Assembly: GCF_014648915.1 (NCBI RefSeq)
Contig: NZ_BMSA01000003.1
Span: 1 to 64,000, forward strand
Direction of reading: 5' to 3'
DNA from: Streptomyces phaeofaciens
Lineage (GTDB): Bacteria > Actinomycetota > Actinomycetes > Streptomycetales > Streptomycetaceae
Length of the DNA: 64,000 nucleotides
Below are positions 34,886 to 44,338 of this stretch, piece after piece. The first letter of the stretch is position 1, and every line of letters starts with the position of its first letter. Below the pieces are notes generated by a model. It did not search any database and was not told the origin of the DNA. It was given only the letters and a program-made list of their open reading frames with translations. The translations under genes were made by a program, and so were the position numbers.

Positions 34886-35709
34886 GGAACTTCCTCCAAC
34901 AATCGCCGGATGAACCCACGCGATTCGTCCGGGGAAAGGGCCAAATCGCGTACCAGATCGTATCTGAGCTGGAGCCGTTCGACCTTGGCTGTTTCCTGAA
35001 CCAGCTCGCCCCCGTAACCGGTCTCCACCCAGGCAACGGTACTGCCGTCAGGTTGCCGCAAGAAGACTGTGTCGGTGTTCGACAGGGCGTGAAGTCCAGT
35101 CGAGAACGGCAGCACGTGAAGGGTCACCTTCTTGCGCTCGCCCATGGCCAGGAGGTGCTCCAACTGCCCGCGCCACTCGCCGGAGTCGCGCAGGGCCGTG
35201 CGCAGCACCGACTCGGCGAGAATCGAGCGGAAACGCGGCGCATCCTCCGTCACCAGCAGCTGGCTGCGCCCCACGCGCGCCTCGACTTGCGCTGTCAGCT
35301 CCTCCCCGTCCAGCCCACCCGCCTCCAGGAACTCACAGGCGTAGCCCGGGGTTTGCAACAAGCCGTGCAGGTTCGCCGAGGCGTAATGCCACAAACTGAC
35401 CGCCCCGGCCTCCAACTCCATATACCGCCGATACTGCTCCTTGAACTGCGAAGGATCCGCCACCGCCAGCTCCCACAGCGTGAGCAGCATCGGGGTCGTC
35501 CCGTAGTGCTGGTCCAGCGCCTCGACGATCTCCGGGCTGCCCAGGCTCCGGCCGCCCTCCATCTTCCCGAACGTCGACGCGTTCCAGCCCAGGACCACCT
35601 CCAGCTGCCGCAGGCTGTCCCCCTTCTCGGCCCGCAGGAGGCGCAGTTCCTCCGCGAAGCGCCGCCGGGGTTCCTGGCTACGGCCCGTGATCACCCGCCT
35701 GGACGGCAT
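34867..35709 (-). CDS. XRE-family regulator with DUF5753 domain
   Basis: ATG 35709 with GGAGGG four bases upstream (280 aa). HTH at about 15-70: RRRFAEELRLLRAEKGDSLRQLEVVLGWNASTFGKMEGGRSLGSPEIVEAL. DUF5753 follows (about 100-270): LQTPGYACEFLEAG, VEARVGRSQLL, ILAESVLRTALRDSGEWRGQLEHLL, VTLHVLPFSTGLHALSNTDTVFL. A predicted cytosolic regulator acting with the DUF397 protein. The intergenic region up to the 160-aa gene contains CCCAACT (35827-35833) and AGTTGGG (35850-35856), a 7-bp inverted repeat that could be its site. Confidence 0.88.
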   Translation of the reverse strand: MPSRRVITGRSQEPRRRFAEELRLLRAEKGDSLRQLEVVLGWNASTFGKMEGGRSLGSPEIVEALDQHYGTTPMLLTLWELAVADPSQFKEQYRRYMELEAGAVSLWHYASANLHGLLQTPGYACEFLEAGGLDGEELTAQVEARVGRSQLLVTEDAPRFRSILAESVLRTALRDSGEWRGQLEHLLAMGERKKVTLHVLPFSTGLHALSNTDTVFLRQPDGSTVAWVETGYGGELVQETAKVERLQLRYDLVRDLALSPDESRGFIRRLLEEVPCEPST

Positions 35710-35873
35710 CCAACCCTCCGGAATTTGTGGAATATGCGCTGCCCGACGACGCCCAGCCCCACGTCAGCGGCGTGCCGATGCCGATCGAAGGCCATCCTGA
35801 CGACAACCCCCACTACCCAGAGTAGCCCAACTGTCGCATTTGGTATGTAAGTTGGGTGAAAGGAGCGAAAGAC

Positions 35874-36356
35874 ATGCACGACACGCGGCACGAGCCGGGC
35901 GCCCTGCTCTACGACCCGGCCACGGACAAGGTCGGCGAGTACCAGGACCGGTCCGGTCCCTACGCGATGCTGCGGCCGGTCGGCGGCGGCCGGGAGTGGC
36001 AGGCCGACCCGGCGGCACTGCGGCCGGCGACCGCCGAGGAGCGGCTGAGCGCGGGCGTGCGGGCGGCGAACCGGCGCGCCCGGACCGACGCGCCGTTCCT
36101 GGTCGGCATCGGCACGCCCCGCCCTCCCGTACCGGAGCCGGACTGCGCCGAGTGCGAGGACCTGGCGTCACGGCGGGAGAGCGCCCGCGCCGCGCACGAC
36201 CGGAGCGCGGAGACGGACGCCGACGTGCTGCTGCGCGGCCACCGGCGGCGGGAGCACGGGAACGACGAGTGCCGGGCCCCGGAAAGGGACCCGGCACTCG
36301 TGAGCGCTGACGAGGAGACGCGAGATCAGCAGCCGATCAGGCGCGCCGCGAGGTAG
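35874..36356 (+). CDS. Hypothetical protein divergent from the XRE-DUF397 pair (160 aa)
   Basis: Start ATG 35874, AAAGGAG eight bases upstream. The N-terminal half ([56 protein letters not shown]) belongs to a protein type often found beside XRE/DUF397 loci in Streptomyces. [21 protein letters not shown] helix follows. The last about 30 residues read through a 12-bp hairpin and into the converging glyS 3' end, so the C-terminus looks extended. Function unknown. Confidence 0.65.
   Translation: MHDTRHEPGALLYDPATDKVGEYQDRSGPYAMLRPVGGGREWQADPAALRPATAEERLSAGVRAANRRARTDAPFLVGIGTPRPPVPEPDCAECEDLASRRESARAAHDRSAETDADVLLRGHRRREHGNDECRAPERDPALVSADEETRDQQPIRRAAR
36265..36301. terminator. Bidirectional hairpin between the 160-aa gene and glyS
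   Basis: ACGAGTGCCGGG (36265-36276) and CCCGGCACTCGT (36290-36301), perfect 12-bp stem. It lies just beyond the glyS stop codon and inside the 3' part of the converging ORF. Confidence 0.65.
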
Positions 36357-37708
36357 CCCTCGATCTGGTCCAGCGACACGCGCTCCTGCTTCATGGAGTC
36401 ACGCTCACGCACGGTGACCGCGTTGTCGTCCAGCGTGTCGAAGTCGACCGTGACGCAGTACGGCGTACCGATCTCGTCCTGGCGGCGGTAGCGGCGGCCG
36501 ATGGCGCCGGCGTCGTCGAACTCGATGTTCCAGTTCTGCCGCAGGGCCTGGGCGAGGCCCTTGGCCTTGGGGGACAGCTCGGGGTTGCGGGAGAGCGGGA
36601 GGACCGCGACCTTCACCGGGGCGAGGCGGTGGTCGAGGCGCAGCACCGTGCGCTTCTCCAGCTTGCCCTTGGCGTTGGGGGCCTCGTCCTCGACGTACGC
36701 GTCGAGGAGGAACGCCAGCATCGCGCGGCCGACACCGGCCGCGGGCTCGATGACGTACGGCGTCCAGCGCTCCTGGGCCTCCTGGTCGAAGAAGAAGAGC
36801 TCCTGGCCGGAGGCCTTGGAGTGCGCGGTGAGGTCGTAGTCCGTGCGGTTGGCGACACCCTCCAGCTCGCCCCACTCGTTGCCGCCGAACTGGAAGCGGT
36901 ACTCGATGTCAGCGGTGCGCTTGGAGTAGTGGGAGAGCTTCTCCTTCGGGTGGTCGTACCACCGCATGTTCTCCTCGCGCATGCCCAGGCCGGTGTACCA
37001 GTTCCAGCGCTGCTCCATCCAGTACTCCTGCCACTGCTCGTCCTCGCCCGGCTTGACGAAGAACTCCATCTCCATCTGCTCGAACTCGCGGGTGCGGAAG
37101 ATGAAGTTGCCGGGCGTGATCTCGTTGCGGAAGGACTTGCCCATCTGCGCGATGCCGAACGGGGGCTTCTTGCGCGCGGTGGTCTGCACCTGGGCGTAGT
37201 TGGTGAAGATGCCCTGGGCGGTCTCGGGGCGCAGGTAGGCGATGGAGCCGGTGTCCTGCGTCGGGCCGAGGTGGGTGGAGAGCAGACCCGAGAACTGCTT
37301 GGGCTCGGTGAACTGGCCCTTGTTGCCGCAGTTGGGGCAGTTGATGTCCGCCAGGCCGTTCTCCGGCGCACGGTGGTGCTTGGCCTCGTAGGCCTCCTCC
37401 AAGTGGTCCGCGCGGAACCGCTTGTGGCAGGAGGTGCACTCGGTCAGCGGGTCGGAGAAGGTGGCGACATGACCGGAGGCGACCCACACCTCGGGGGCCA
37501 GGATGACGGACGAGTCGATGCCGACCACGTCCTCGCGCGACGTCACCATGTAGCGCCACCACTGGCGCTTCAGGTTCTCCTTGAGCTCGACACCCAGCGG
37601 TCCGTAGTCCCATGCGGCCTTCTGGCCGCCGTAGATCTCACTACAGGGGAATACGAAGCCACGGCGCTTGCTCAGGCTGACGATGGTGTCGATCTTGTCG
37701 GCGGCCAC
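36326..37708 (-). CDS. glyS: Glycine--tRNA ligase (dimeric alpha2 type)
   Basis: Start GTG 37708 (460 aa, the usual actinobacterial length); the longer frame adds an implausible N-terminus. Motifs are [43 protein letters not shown] (motif 1 region), [12 protein letters not shown] and CPNCGNKG (zinc-like insertion), [40 protein letters not shown] (motif 2), [15 protein letters not shown] (motif 3) and a C-terminal anticodon domain. Charges tRNA-Gly. Divergent from znuA. Confidence 0.97.
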   Translation of the reverse strand: MAADKIDTIVSLSKRRGFVFPCSEIYGGQKAAWDYGPLGVELKENLKRQWWRYMVTSREDVVGIDSSVILAPEVWVASGHVATFSDPLTECTSCHKRFRADHLEEAYEAKHHRAPENGLADINCPNCGNKGQFTEPKQFSGLLSTHLGPTQDTGSIAYLRPETAQGIFTNYAQVQTTARKKPPFGIAQMGKSFRNEITPGNFIFRTREFEQMEMEFFVKPGEDEQWQEYWMEQRWNWYTGLGMREENMRWYDHPKEKLSHYSKRTADIEYRFQFGGNEWGELEGVANRTDYDLTAHSKASGQELFFFDQEAQERWTPYVIEPAAGVGRAMLAFLLDAYVEDEAPNAKGKLEKRTVLRLDHRLAPVKVAVLPLSRNPELSPKAKGLAQALRQNWNIEFDDAGAIGRRYRRQDEIGTPYCVTVDFDTLDDNAVTVRERDSMKQERVSLDQIEGYLAARLIGC

Positions 37709-37820
37709 GGTGCTCTCTTCATAACGACGACGGGCGACGAAGCGAGATGCTTCCAGCGAATGCTTCAGGGTACCGGCGGGGCCTCCCCCTCGACCAAATC
37801 GGTGTCCCTTCAAGAGCTTG

Positions 37821-37860
37821 TTGACAACGGTTTCCATATTTGTTGAAAATGACTGTCATG
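37821..37860 (+). promoter_or_regulatory. znuA promoter with Zur-type operator
   Basis: TTGACA (37821-37826) is followed at normal distance by an AT-rich -10 region overlapping TTGAAAATGACTGTCATGA (37843-37861), whose core ATGAC-T-GTCAT (37849-37859) is a perfect palindrome. This matches Zur boxes of Streptomyces. It runs into the ATG start (37858), implying a leaderless transcript shut off by Zur-Zn. Confidence 0.75.
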
Positions 37861-38814
37861 AACGTACGACGACAGCACATATCCCGCGTCGCGCTCGTGG
37901 CCGCCGCCGGCCTCGGCCTCGGCACCCTGACCGCATGCTCGGGCGCGAACGCGGCGGGCAACACCGACAAGTTCGACGTCGTCGCGTCGTTCTACCCGAT
38001 GGCCTTCCTCGCCGAGCAGATCGGCGGGGACCATGTGAACGTCACCAGCCTGACCGAACCCGGCCAGGAACCGCACGACCTGGAGATCAGCGCCAAGCAG
38101 ACCGCGCAGCTCCAGGAATCCGACGCGGTGCTCTACCTCAAGAACCTCCAGCCCTCCGTCGACGACGCGGTGGCCCAGTCCGAGGTCAAGACCAAGATCG
38201 ACGCCGCTTCCCTCACCACGCTGGAGAAGCACGGCAACGAGGTCGGCGGCCACGCGGCCGAGCACGACGACCACGAGAACGAGGAACTGTCCGGCCTCGA
38301 CCCCCACATCTGGCTCGACCCGGTGCGCTACGCCCAGGTCGCCGAGGGCGTCGGCAAGGCCTTCGAGAAGGCCGACCCGGACCACGCGGCCGACTACGAG
38401 AAGAACACCGCGACCCTGGTGAAGAGGCTCGACGCGCTCCACACCGAGTTCGAGGACGGGCTCGCGGACACGAAGACCAAGGTCTTCGTCACCACCCACG
38501 CCGCCTTCGGCTACCTCGCCGAGCGCTACGGCCTGACCGAGGAGGCCATCAACGGCCTCGACCCCGAGTCGGAGCCGAGCGCCGCGCGCGTGAAGGAACT
38601 TGAGAAGATGGCGAAGGCCGACGGCGTCACGACCGTGTTCTACGAGACGCTCGTCAGCGACAAGACCGCGAAGACCATCGCCGCGGACTCCGGACTGAAG
38701 ACGGACGTGCTCGACCCGATCGAGGGCATCACGGACAAGTCCCGGGGCGACGACTACTTCTCGGTCCAGCGGGCCAACCTCAAGGCGCTCGAAACGGCCC
38801 TGGGAACCAAGTGA
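37858..38814 (+). CDS. znuA: Zinc ABC transporter substrate-binding lipoprotein
   Basis: Start ATG 37858 (318 aa), chosen from the promoter position. Signal with lipobox: basic NVRRQHISR, VALVAAAGLGLGTLTAC (lipidated Cys). The mature protein has VVASFYPMAFLAEQIGGDHV, EPHDLEISAKQ (His ligand), a His/Asp/Glu-rich loop (about 130-148, GGHAAEHDDHENEE), GLDPHIWLDP (His ligand) and VTTHAAFGYLAERYGL (His ligand). It captures extracytoplasmic Zn(II) for ZnuBC. First gene of znuA-znuC-znuB-zur. Confidence 0.95.
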   Translation: MNVRRQHISRVALVAAAGLGLGTLTACSGANAAGNTDKFDVVASFYPMAFLAEQIGGDHVNVTSLTEPGQEPHDLEISAKQTAQLQESDAVLYLKNLQPSVDDAVAQSEVKTKIDAASLTTLEKHGNEVGGHAAEHDDHENEELSGLDPHIWLDPVRYAQVAEGVGKAFEKADPDHAADYEKNTATLVKRLDALHTEFEDGLADTKTKVFVTTHAAFGYLAERYGLTEEAINGLDPESEPSAARVKELEKMAKADGVTTVFYETLVSDKTAKTIAADSGLKTDVLDPIEGITDKSRGDDYFSVQRANLKALETALGTK

Positions 38815-38831
38815 TCTTTACGGAGGGCGTC

Positions 38832-39608
38832 ATGGACGCGAACGCCGAGCCCGTCATCGCGCTGCGCGGAGTCCGCGCCGACCTGGGCTCGCGCCCCGTC
38901 CTGCGGGGCATCGACCTCACCGTGCACCGCGGTGAGGTCGTCGCCCTGCTCGGCGCGAACGGCTCGGGCAAGTCGACGGCCGTGCGCAGCGTGATCGGCC
39001 AGGTGGCGATCCACGCGGGCGAGATCGACCTGTTCGGCACACCGCGCAGGTCGTTCCGCGACTGGGCGCGGGTGGGCTACGTCCCGCAGCGCACGACGGC
39101 CGCCGGCGGCGTCCCCGCCACCGTCACGGAGATCGTCTCCTCCGGCCGCCTCTCGCGCACCCGCTTCGGCGTCTTCCGGACGGCCGACCGCAGGGCCGTA
39201 CGGCACGCCCTGGAGCTGGTCGGGATGGCGGACCGGGCGAAGGACAACGTCGACGCCCTCTCCGGCGGCCAGCACCAGCGCGTGCTGATCGCCCGCGCGC
39301 TCGCCGCCGAACCCGAGCTGCTGATCATGGACGAGCCGATGGCGGGCGTCGACCTGGCCAGCCAGGAGGTCCTGGCCCACACCCTGAAGGACCAGGTCGC
39401 GGCCGGTACGACCGTCCTCCTCGTGCTGCACGAACTGGGCCCCCTGGAGCCCCTGATCGACCGGGCGGTCGTCCTGCGCGACGGCTGCGTGCTGCACGAC
39501 GGCCCGCCCACACCCGCCGTGGGCCAGCACGCGCTGCCCGGCCACGACCACGTACACCCGCACGCACCCGCGGGCGCCGAACCGATCCGCACGGGACTGC
39601 TGAGCTGA
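38832..39608 (+). CDS. znuC: Zinc ABC transporter ATP-binding protein
   Basis: Start ATG 38832, GGAGG five bases upstream and 17 bp after znuA (258 aa). Walker A GANGSGKST, Q-loop VPQRTT, signature ALSGGQHQRVLIARAL, Walker B LLIMDEPMAGVD, H-loop VLHEL. The His-rich C-terminus (PGHDHVHPHAPAG) is common in zinc transporters. Energises uptake with ZnuB. Its TGA overlaps the znuB ATG by one base. Confidence 0.95.
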   Translation: MDANAEPVIALRGVRADLGSRPVLRGIDLTVHRGEVVALLGANGSGKSTAVRSVIGQVAIHAGEIDLFGTPRRSFRDWARVGYVPQRTTAAGGVPATVTEIVSSGRLSRTRFGVFRTADRRAVRHALELVGMADRAKDNVDALSGGQHQRVLIARALAAEPELLIMDEPMAGVDLASQEVLAHTLKDQVAAGTTVLLVLHELGPLEPLIDRAVVLRDGCVLHDGPPTPAVGQHALPGHDHVHPHAPAGAEPIRTGLLS

Positions 39609-40510
39609 TGGACCTCCTCGACTACGCCTTCATGCAGCGGGCACTGCTCGCCGCCGTCCTGGTCGGCATCACCGCGCCCGCCGTCGGCATCTACCTCGTC
39701 CAGCGCCGCCAGGCCCTGATGGGCGACGGCATCGGCCATGTCGCCATGACCGGCGTCGGCCTCGGCTTCCTGCTCTCCGCCTCCCCCGTGTGGATGGCGA
39801 CCGCGGTCTCCGTCCTCGGCGCGGTGATCATGGAACTGATCCGCTGGTACGGCAAGACCCGCGGCGACCTCGCCCTCGCCATGCTCTTCTACGGCGGTAT
39901 GGCCGGCGGCGTGATGTTCATCAACCTCGCGCCCGGCGGCTCCAACGCGAACCTCACCTCGTACCTCTTCGGCTCGCTGTCGACGGTGTCGGAGTCGGAC
40001 GTGACGGCGATCTGCCTGCTGGCGGCCTTCGTGGTGCTGGTCACCCTCGGTCTGCGCCGGCAGCTCTTCGCGGTCAGCCAGGACGAGGAGTTCGCCCGGG
40101 TGACGGGCCTGCCCGTGCGCGCCCTGAACCTGCTGACGGCGGTCACGGCGGCGGTCACGGTGACCGTCGCGATGCGGGTGGTGGGACTGCTGCTGGTCTC
40201 GGCCCTGATGGTGGTGCCCGTGGCGGCCGCCCAGCAGCTGAGCCGCAGCTTCGCCGCGACCTTCGCGATCGCGGTCGCGATCGGGATCTCGGTCACCGTC
40301 GGCGGCACCGTGACCTCCTACTACCAGGACGTCCCGCCCGGCGCGACGATCGTGCTGCTGACCATCGCCGTATTCATCGCGCTGAGCGTGGCGGCCACCC
40401 CGCTCGCCCGCCGCCGAGCCCGCGCCCTGGCCGCGGCGCAGCCCGCCGGAGATCCGGCGGAGTGCACGATTCCGGCCACCCGGGGGGCCTCGGACGAGGT
40501 CGGCGTCTGA
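39608..40510 (+). CDS. znuB: Zinc ABC transporter permease
   Basis: 300 residues with about eight or nine transmembrane helices (AVLVGITAPAVGIYLVQRR, MTGVGLGFLLSASPVWMATAV, GMAGGVMFINLAPGG, AICLLAAFVVLVTLGLRRQLF, VVGLLLVSALMVVPVAAAQQLSRSF). Membership of the manganese/zinc/iron ABC-3 family is clear from MGDGIGHVAMTGVGLG. Forms the membrane channel. Directly coupled to znuC. Confidence 0.95.
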   Translation: MDLLDYAFMQRALLAAVLVGITAPAVGIYLVQRRQALMGDGIGHVAMTGVGLGFLLSASPVWMATAVSVLGAVIMELIRWYGKTRGDLALAMLFYGGMAGGVMFINLAPGGSNANLTSYLFGSLSTVSESDVTAICLLAAFVVLVTLGLRRQLFAVSQDEEFARVTGLPVRALNLLTAVTAAVTVTVAMRVVGLLLVSALMVVPVAAAQQLSRSFAATFAIAVAIGISVTVGGTVTSYYQDVPPGATIVLLTIAVFIALSVAATPLARRRARALAAAQPAGDPAECTIPATRGASDEVGV

Positions 40511-40569
40511 CCGGGCACAGTCCGGGCTGGCACAATGGCCCGGCAAGCCGCAGACGTGAGGAGGCAACG

Positions 40570-40986
40570 GTGACGACCGCTGGACCGCCCGTGAAGGGCC
40601 GTGCCACCCGGCAGCGCGCCGCCGTCGCCGCGGCGCTGGAGGAGGTCGAGGAGTTCCGCAGCGCGCAGGACCTCCACGACATGCTCAAGCACAAGGGCGA
40701 CTCGGTCGGGCTCACCACGGTGTACCGCACCCTCCAGTCCCTCGCCGACGCCGGCGAGGTGGACGTCCTGCGCACCTCCGACGGCGAGTCCGTGTACCGC
40801 CGCTGCTCCACCGGCGACCACCACCATCACCTCGTCTGCCGTACCTGCGGCAAGGCCGTCGAGGTCGAGGGGCCGGCGGTCGAGAAGTGGGCGGAGGCCA
40901 TCGCGGCGGAACACGGCTACGTCAACGTGGCCCACACCGTCGAGATCTTCGGCACCTGCGCCGACTGCGCGACCGCGGCCGGCTAG
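40570..40986 (+). CDS. zur: Zinc uptake regulator (Fur family)
   Basis: Start GTG 40570 with GAGGAGG five bases upstream (138 aa). Winged helix: TRQRAAVAAALEEVEEFRSAQDLHDMLKHKGDSVGLTTVYRTLQSLADAGEVDVL. Metal sites: HHHHLVCRTCGKAVEVEG, HGYVNVAHTVEIFGTCADC, with the paired CxxC motifs of structural zinc. Zur-Zn represses zinc uptake genes; the site upstream of znuA is its likely target, giving feedback on its own operon. Confidence 0.93.
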   Translation: MTTAGPPVKGRATRQRAAVAAALEEVEEFRSAQDLHDMLKHKGDSVGLTTVYRTLQSLADAGEVDVLRTSDGESVYRRCSTGDHHHHLVCRTCGKAVEVEGPAVEKWAEAIAAEHGYVNVAHTVEIFGTCADCATAAG

Positions 40987-41004
40987 AACGGCTGCGCCCC
41001 GGGC

Positions 41005-41196
41005 CCTAGGACCTGTCCGGCCGATCATGCCGCAGACGCGGGGTCTGGCACGCACATCTGCGGCGTTGTCGTCGGTTGCCGACGCTCCGCGTCGACGCCC
41101 TCCTCCGCCTTGCAGCTGCACGCACCAGACCCCGCTCGGCCGTGCTGCAAGGTGCCGTCGCGTTCCTGCGACTTGATCGACCGGACAGGTCCTAGG
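41005..41196. mobile_element. MITE-like non-coding element with 23-bp terminal inverted repeats
   Basis: Left end CCTAGGACCTGTCCGGCCGA (41005-41024, continuing TCA to 41027) matches the reverse complement of the right end (41174-41196) at 22 of 23 positions. A second inverted pair, GCGGGGTCTGG (41038-41048) and CCAGACCCCGC (41125-41135), lies inside. At 192 bp there is no transposase, so it would be mobilised in trans. I recall near-identical sequences scattered in Streptomyces genomes. Its right end contains the stop codon of the phosphatase gene. Confidence 0.75.
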
Positions 41197-42535
41197 CCCG
41201 GCCGAAGCAGCGCTCCAGCTCGTCGAAGTCGTAGAACGTGCTGCCCTTCGTGATCGGGCGGCAGCTCGCCCTGAAGGCGGTCTCCTTCTCGTTGTAGAGC
41301 ATGCGGACCAGCCAGCGGCCGTTCTTCTCGTAGACGTCCCACTGGATGTTGGAACCCAGCGGGGCCACCTCGGCGCCGCGCCAGGCGTTGCCGGCGTAGG
41401 TGTACGGCTTGTCCTCGGTGACCTGCTCGGTGCTGCCGGGCAGGCCCATGAGGGTGGCCAGCGGGATGATCTCCTCGGCGTGGGTGAAGCGGAGTTCGGC
41501 GCCCAGGGTGCTCGTCCCGGCCTTCTTGTCCTCGATCCGGGCGAAGAAGTCGTCCAGCAGGACGTCCGCCATCCGGTACGTGATGTCGCTGCCGACGAAG
41601 CCGGGGCCCTTCTCGTAGAAGTCCTCGGCGTCGCCGAGATACCCGAACCAGGCGGCGTCGGAGGCGGAGATGTACCGCTGCATCCCCCAGCCCCTGCCGT
41701 CCGGGCTCTCCTCGCTCATCGCGGGCGCGATGGCGTACAGGTCGTAGACGGCCCGGGCGGCGTCGACCTGGTCGGAGGCGCTCAGACCGTTCACGAAGGC
41801 GGCCGTGAACAGGCGCCGCAGAACGCTCCGCGCGGCCGCACGGGTCTTCGGCTGGTCCGTGACGGCGGCCAGGGTGTCCGCGAGACGCCGGTCGTTCGCG
41901 AGATAGTCGCGGTAGGCCGCGCCGCCGTCCGCCTTGTGGAAGTACAGCAGGTCCTTGTCGGTGCGGGTCGCGCCGATCAGCGGCTCCAGGGCCGGGTGGC
42001 TGTCGGCGAGACCGGCCGCGTACAGGTCGGCGCTGTCGACGGCCCGGCCCTGCCCGGAGCTGACCACGTCGATCTTCTCGCCCGTGCGGGCGATCCCGGC
42101 GAAGAGGGACGGCAGACGCTCGGCCGTGCGGGCCGCCGTGTCCCGCATCTCCTCCTTGCCGCGACCGCTCAGATTGCCGTAGCCGACCTTCGCCATCGCG
42201 GCCTGGAGCGCGCGCACCGTGGGGCCGAACTTCTCGCCCTTCCCGGTGAGCCCGCCCGCCGCCTCCGCCTTGTCCCACAGCGCGAGGACCAGGTCGCCGT
42301 CCTCGCTGTCGCTGGCGGCGCGGGAGCCGTGCCGGGAGACGTTCTCGGTGAAGACGGGGGTGAAGCCGGCCGGCGGCCGCTGGTAGGTGCGCGCGCTCTG
42401 CCCCGGCGCGTACACGGCCTTCGTGCCGTAGCTGTCGCGGTGCGCCAGGTGGCCGGCGGAGTCGGCGTGGGCGGGCAGCGCGGTGAGGACCAGGGCGCCG
42501 AGGGCGAGACCCAGGGCGGGGGTGACGCGATTCAT
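41192..42535 (-). CDS. Secreted histidine acid phosphatase-type enzyme
   Basis: 447 residues, ATG 42535. Signal peptide VTPALGLALGALVLTALPAHA-DS. The phosphatase core has FTENVSRHGSRAA (RHGxR, nucleophile His) and DVVSSGQGRAVDSADLYAAGL. LRFTHAEEIIPLATLMGLPGS carries the HAE proton-donor motif expected in MINPP/phytase-like enzymes. Predicted extracellular removal of phosphate from phytate-like or sugar phosphates. Its TAG stop lies in the MITE inverted repeat, so the original last residues may have been replaced. Confidence 0.85.
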   Translation of the reverse strand: MNRVTPALGLALGALVLTALPAHADSAGHLAHRDSYGTKAVYAPGQSARTYQRPPAGFTPVFTENVSRHGSRAASDSEDGDLVLALWDKAEAAGGLTGKGEKFGPTVRALQAAMAKVGYGNLSGRGKEEMRDTAARTAERLPSLFAGIARTGEKIDVVSSGQGRAVDSADLYAAGLADSHPALEPLIGATRTDKDLLYFHKADGGAAYRDYLANDRRLADTLAAVTDQPKTRAAARSVLRRLFTAAFVNGLSASDQVDAARAVYDLYAIAPAMSEESPDGRGWGMQRYISASDAAWFGYLGDAEDFYEKGPGFVGSDITYRMADVLLDDFFARIEDKKAGTSTLGAELRFTHAEEIIPLATLMGLPGSTEQVTEDKPYTYAGNAWRGAEVAPLGSNIQWDVYEKNGRWLVRMLYNEKETAFRASCRPITKGSTFYDFDELERCFGRA

Positions 42536-42615
42536 GTGCGGGCCGTTTCGACGAGCGGGAGACCGGACGATGGTGATCTCCCGCAGCGTCGACCGTGCCG
42601 GTGAACGCAGGGCGG

Positions 42616-43467
42616 CTACGAAGTGGCCTGCTGGTCCGGAGTTTTCCCCTCCATGGCCAAGAGCTCCTCATTGGGGATCGCCCCGCCGAAGCGGCGGTCC
42701 CGGGAGGCGAACTCCAGGCAGGCCCGCCACAGGTCACGCCGGTCGAAGTCCGGCCACAGCACGTCCTGGAAGACCATCTCGGCGTACGCGCTCTGCCAGA
42801 TCAGGTAGTTGGAGGTGCGCTGCTCGCCGCTGGGACGCAGGAACAGGTCGACGTCCGGCATGTCCGGGTAGTACAGGTACTTCGCGAGGGTCTTCTCGTT
42901 GACCTTGGACGGGTCGAGGCGGCCCGCCTTCACGTCCTCCGCCAGTGCCTGCGCGGCGTCGGCGATCTCGGCCCGCCCGCCGTAGTTCATGCAGAAGTAC
43001 AGGGTGAGGCGGTCGTTGTCCTTGGTCTGCTCCTGCGCGATCTGGAGCTCCTTGGCGACCGACTTCCACAACTTGGGCATCCGGCCCACCCAGCGCACCC
43101 GGATGCCGAGCTCGTCGAGCTGGTCGCGGGTCTTGCGGATGAAGTCACGGTTGAAGTTCATCAGGAAGCGGACCTCGTCGGGCGAGCGCTTCCAGTTCTC
43201 GGTGGAGAAGGCGTACAGCGAGATGTTGCGCACACCCATCTCGACCGCGCCCTGCAACACGTCGAGGACCTGCTCGGCGCCGACCTTGTGCCCCTCGGTG
43301 CGCGGCAGCCCGCGCTCCTTGGCCCAGCGGCCGTTGCCGTCCATGACGATCGCCACGTGCTCGGGGACCAGCTCGCCCGGAAGCTTCGGCGGGCGCGCGC
43401 CGGACGGGTGCGGCTCCGGCGTCCTGTACTCGCGACGCTGCCGCCCCAGGAACCCGCGTACCACCAT
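42616..43467 (-). CDS. uppS: Isoprenyl (undecaprenyl-type) diphosphate synthase
   Basis: Start ATG 43467 (283 aa). Cis-prenyltransferase motifs: HVAIVMDGNGRWAKERGLPR (catalytic Asp), GHKVGAEQVLDVL, ISLYAFSTENWKRSPDEV, YFCMNYGGRAEIADA, DLFLRPSGEQRTSNYLIWQSAYAEM. Makes the polyprenyl diphosphate carrier for peptidoglycan from FPP and IPP. Preceded by recO with 29 bp between, a pairing known in actinobacteria. Confidence 0.95.
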   Translation of the reverse strand: MVVRGFLGRQRREYRTPEPHPSGARPPKLPGELVPEHVAIVMDGNGRWAKERGLPRTEGHKVGAEQVLDVLQGAVEMGVRNISLYAFSTENWKRSPDEVRFLMNFNRDFIRKTRDQLDELGIRVRWVGRMPKLWKSVAKELQIAQEQTKDNDRLTLYFCMNYGGRAEIADAAQALAEDVKAGRLDPSKVNEKTLAKYLYYPDMPDVDLFLRPSGEQRTSNYLIWQSAYAEMVFQDVLWPDFDRRDLWRACLEFASRDRRFGGAIPNEELLAMEGKTPDQQATS

Positions 43468-43496
43468 GTGCCTCTCGTCTCCTTCGTCGCTTGCGC

Positions 43497-44243
43497 TTAC
43501 TTTTCCACGTACCGCAGGGAGCGCAGTCCGCGCTCCAGATGCCAGTGCAGATAGGCGGACACCAGCCCGCTCCCCTCCCGCACGTACCGCGGCTCGCACG
43601 CGTCCGCGGTCTCCCAGTCTCCCGTGAGCAGCGCGCCCAGCAGCACCAGGGTCTGCGGCGAGGGTACGACGCTGCCGGCGACCCGGCAGTCCACGCAGAC
43701 GCTGCCGCCGGACGCCACGGAGAAGAACCGGTTGGGGCCGGGCATGCCGCACTTCGCGCAGGCCTCGAAACTGGGCGCGTAACCGTTGACGGCGAGGGAG
43801 CGCAGCAGGAACGCGTCGAGGACCAGGTGGGGGGCGTGCTCGCCCCGGGCCAGGGTCCGCAGCGCGCCCACGAGCAGCAGGTACTGCTGCACGGCGGGCT
43901 CGCCCTCGTGGTCGGTGAACCGCTCGGCCGTCTCCAGCATGGCCGTCCCGGCGGTGTAGCGGGCGTAGTCGGTCACGATCCCGCCGCCGTACGGCGCGAT
44001 GGTCTCGCTCTGCGTGCACAGCGGCAGCCCGCGCCCGATCAGCTCGCTGCCCCGGGCGAAGAACTGCACGTCGACATGGGAGAAGGGTTCCAGCCGCGCC
44101 CCGAACTTCGACTTCGTCCGCCGCACCCCCCGGGCCACCGCCCGCACCCGCCCGTGCCCGCGCGTCAGCAACGTGATGATGCGGTCCGCCTCGCCCAGCT
44201 TCTGGGTGCGCAGCACGATGCCGTCGTCGCGGAACAGGCTCAT
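43497..44243 (-). CDS. recO: DNA repair protein RecO
   Basis: Start ATG 44243 (248 aa). N-terminal OB fold: LFRDDGIVLRTQKLGEADRIITLLTRGHGRVRAVARGVRRTKSKFGARLEPF. Zinc site ACAKCGMPGPNRFFSVASGG then CVDC. Helical C-terminus LLTGDWETADACEPRYVREGSGLVSAYLHWHLERGLRSLRY. Works with RecR/RecF to load RecA in gap repair. Upstream of uppS in the same direction. Confidence 0.94.
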   Translation of the reverse strand: MSLFRDDGIVLRTQKLGEADRIITLLTRGHGRVRAVARGVRRTKSKFGARLEPFSHVDVQFFARGSELIGRGLPLCTQSETIAPYGGGIVTDYARYTAGTAMLETAERFTDHEGEPAVQQYLLLVGALRTLARGEHAPHLVLDAFLLRSLAVNGYAPSFEACAKCGMPGPNRFFSVASGGSVCVDCRVAGSVVPSPQTLVLLGALLTGDWETADACEPRYVREGSGLVSAYLHWHLERGLRSLRYVEK

Positions 44244-44338
44244 GGAGCCATTCTCGCCTACGCGCGGGGGCAGGCGTGCCCGCACCTCGGGATCCGCGGA
44301 CGGGGCCGGTCACCACCGAGGTGACCGGCCCCGGGCGG

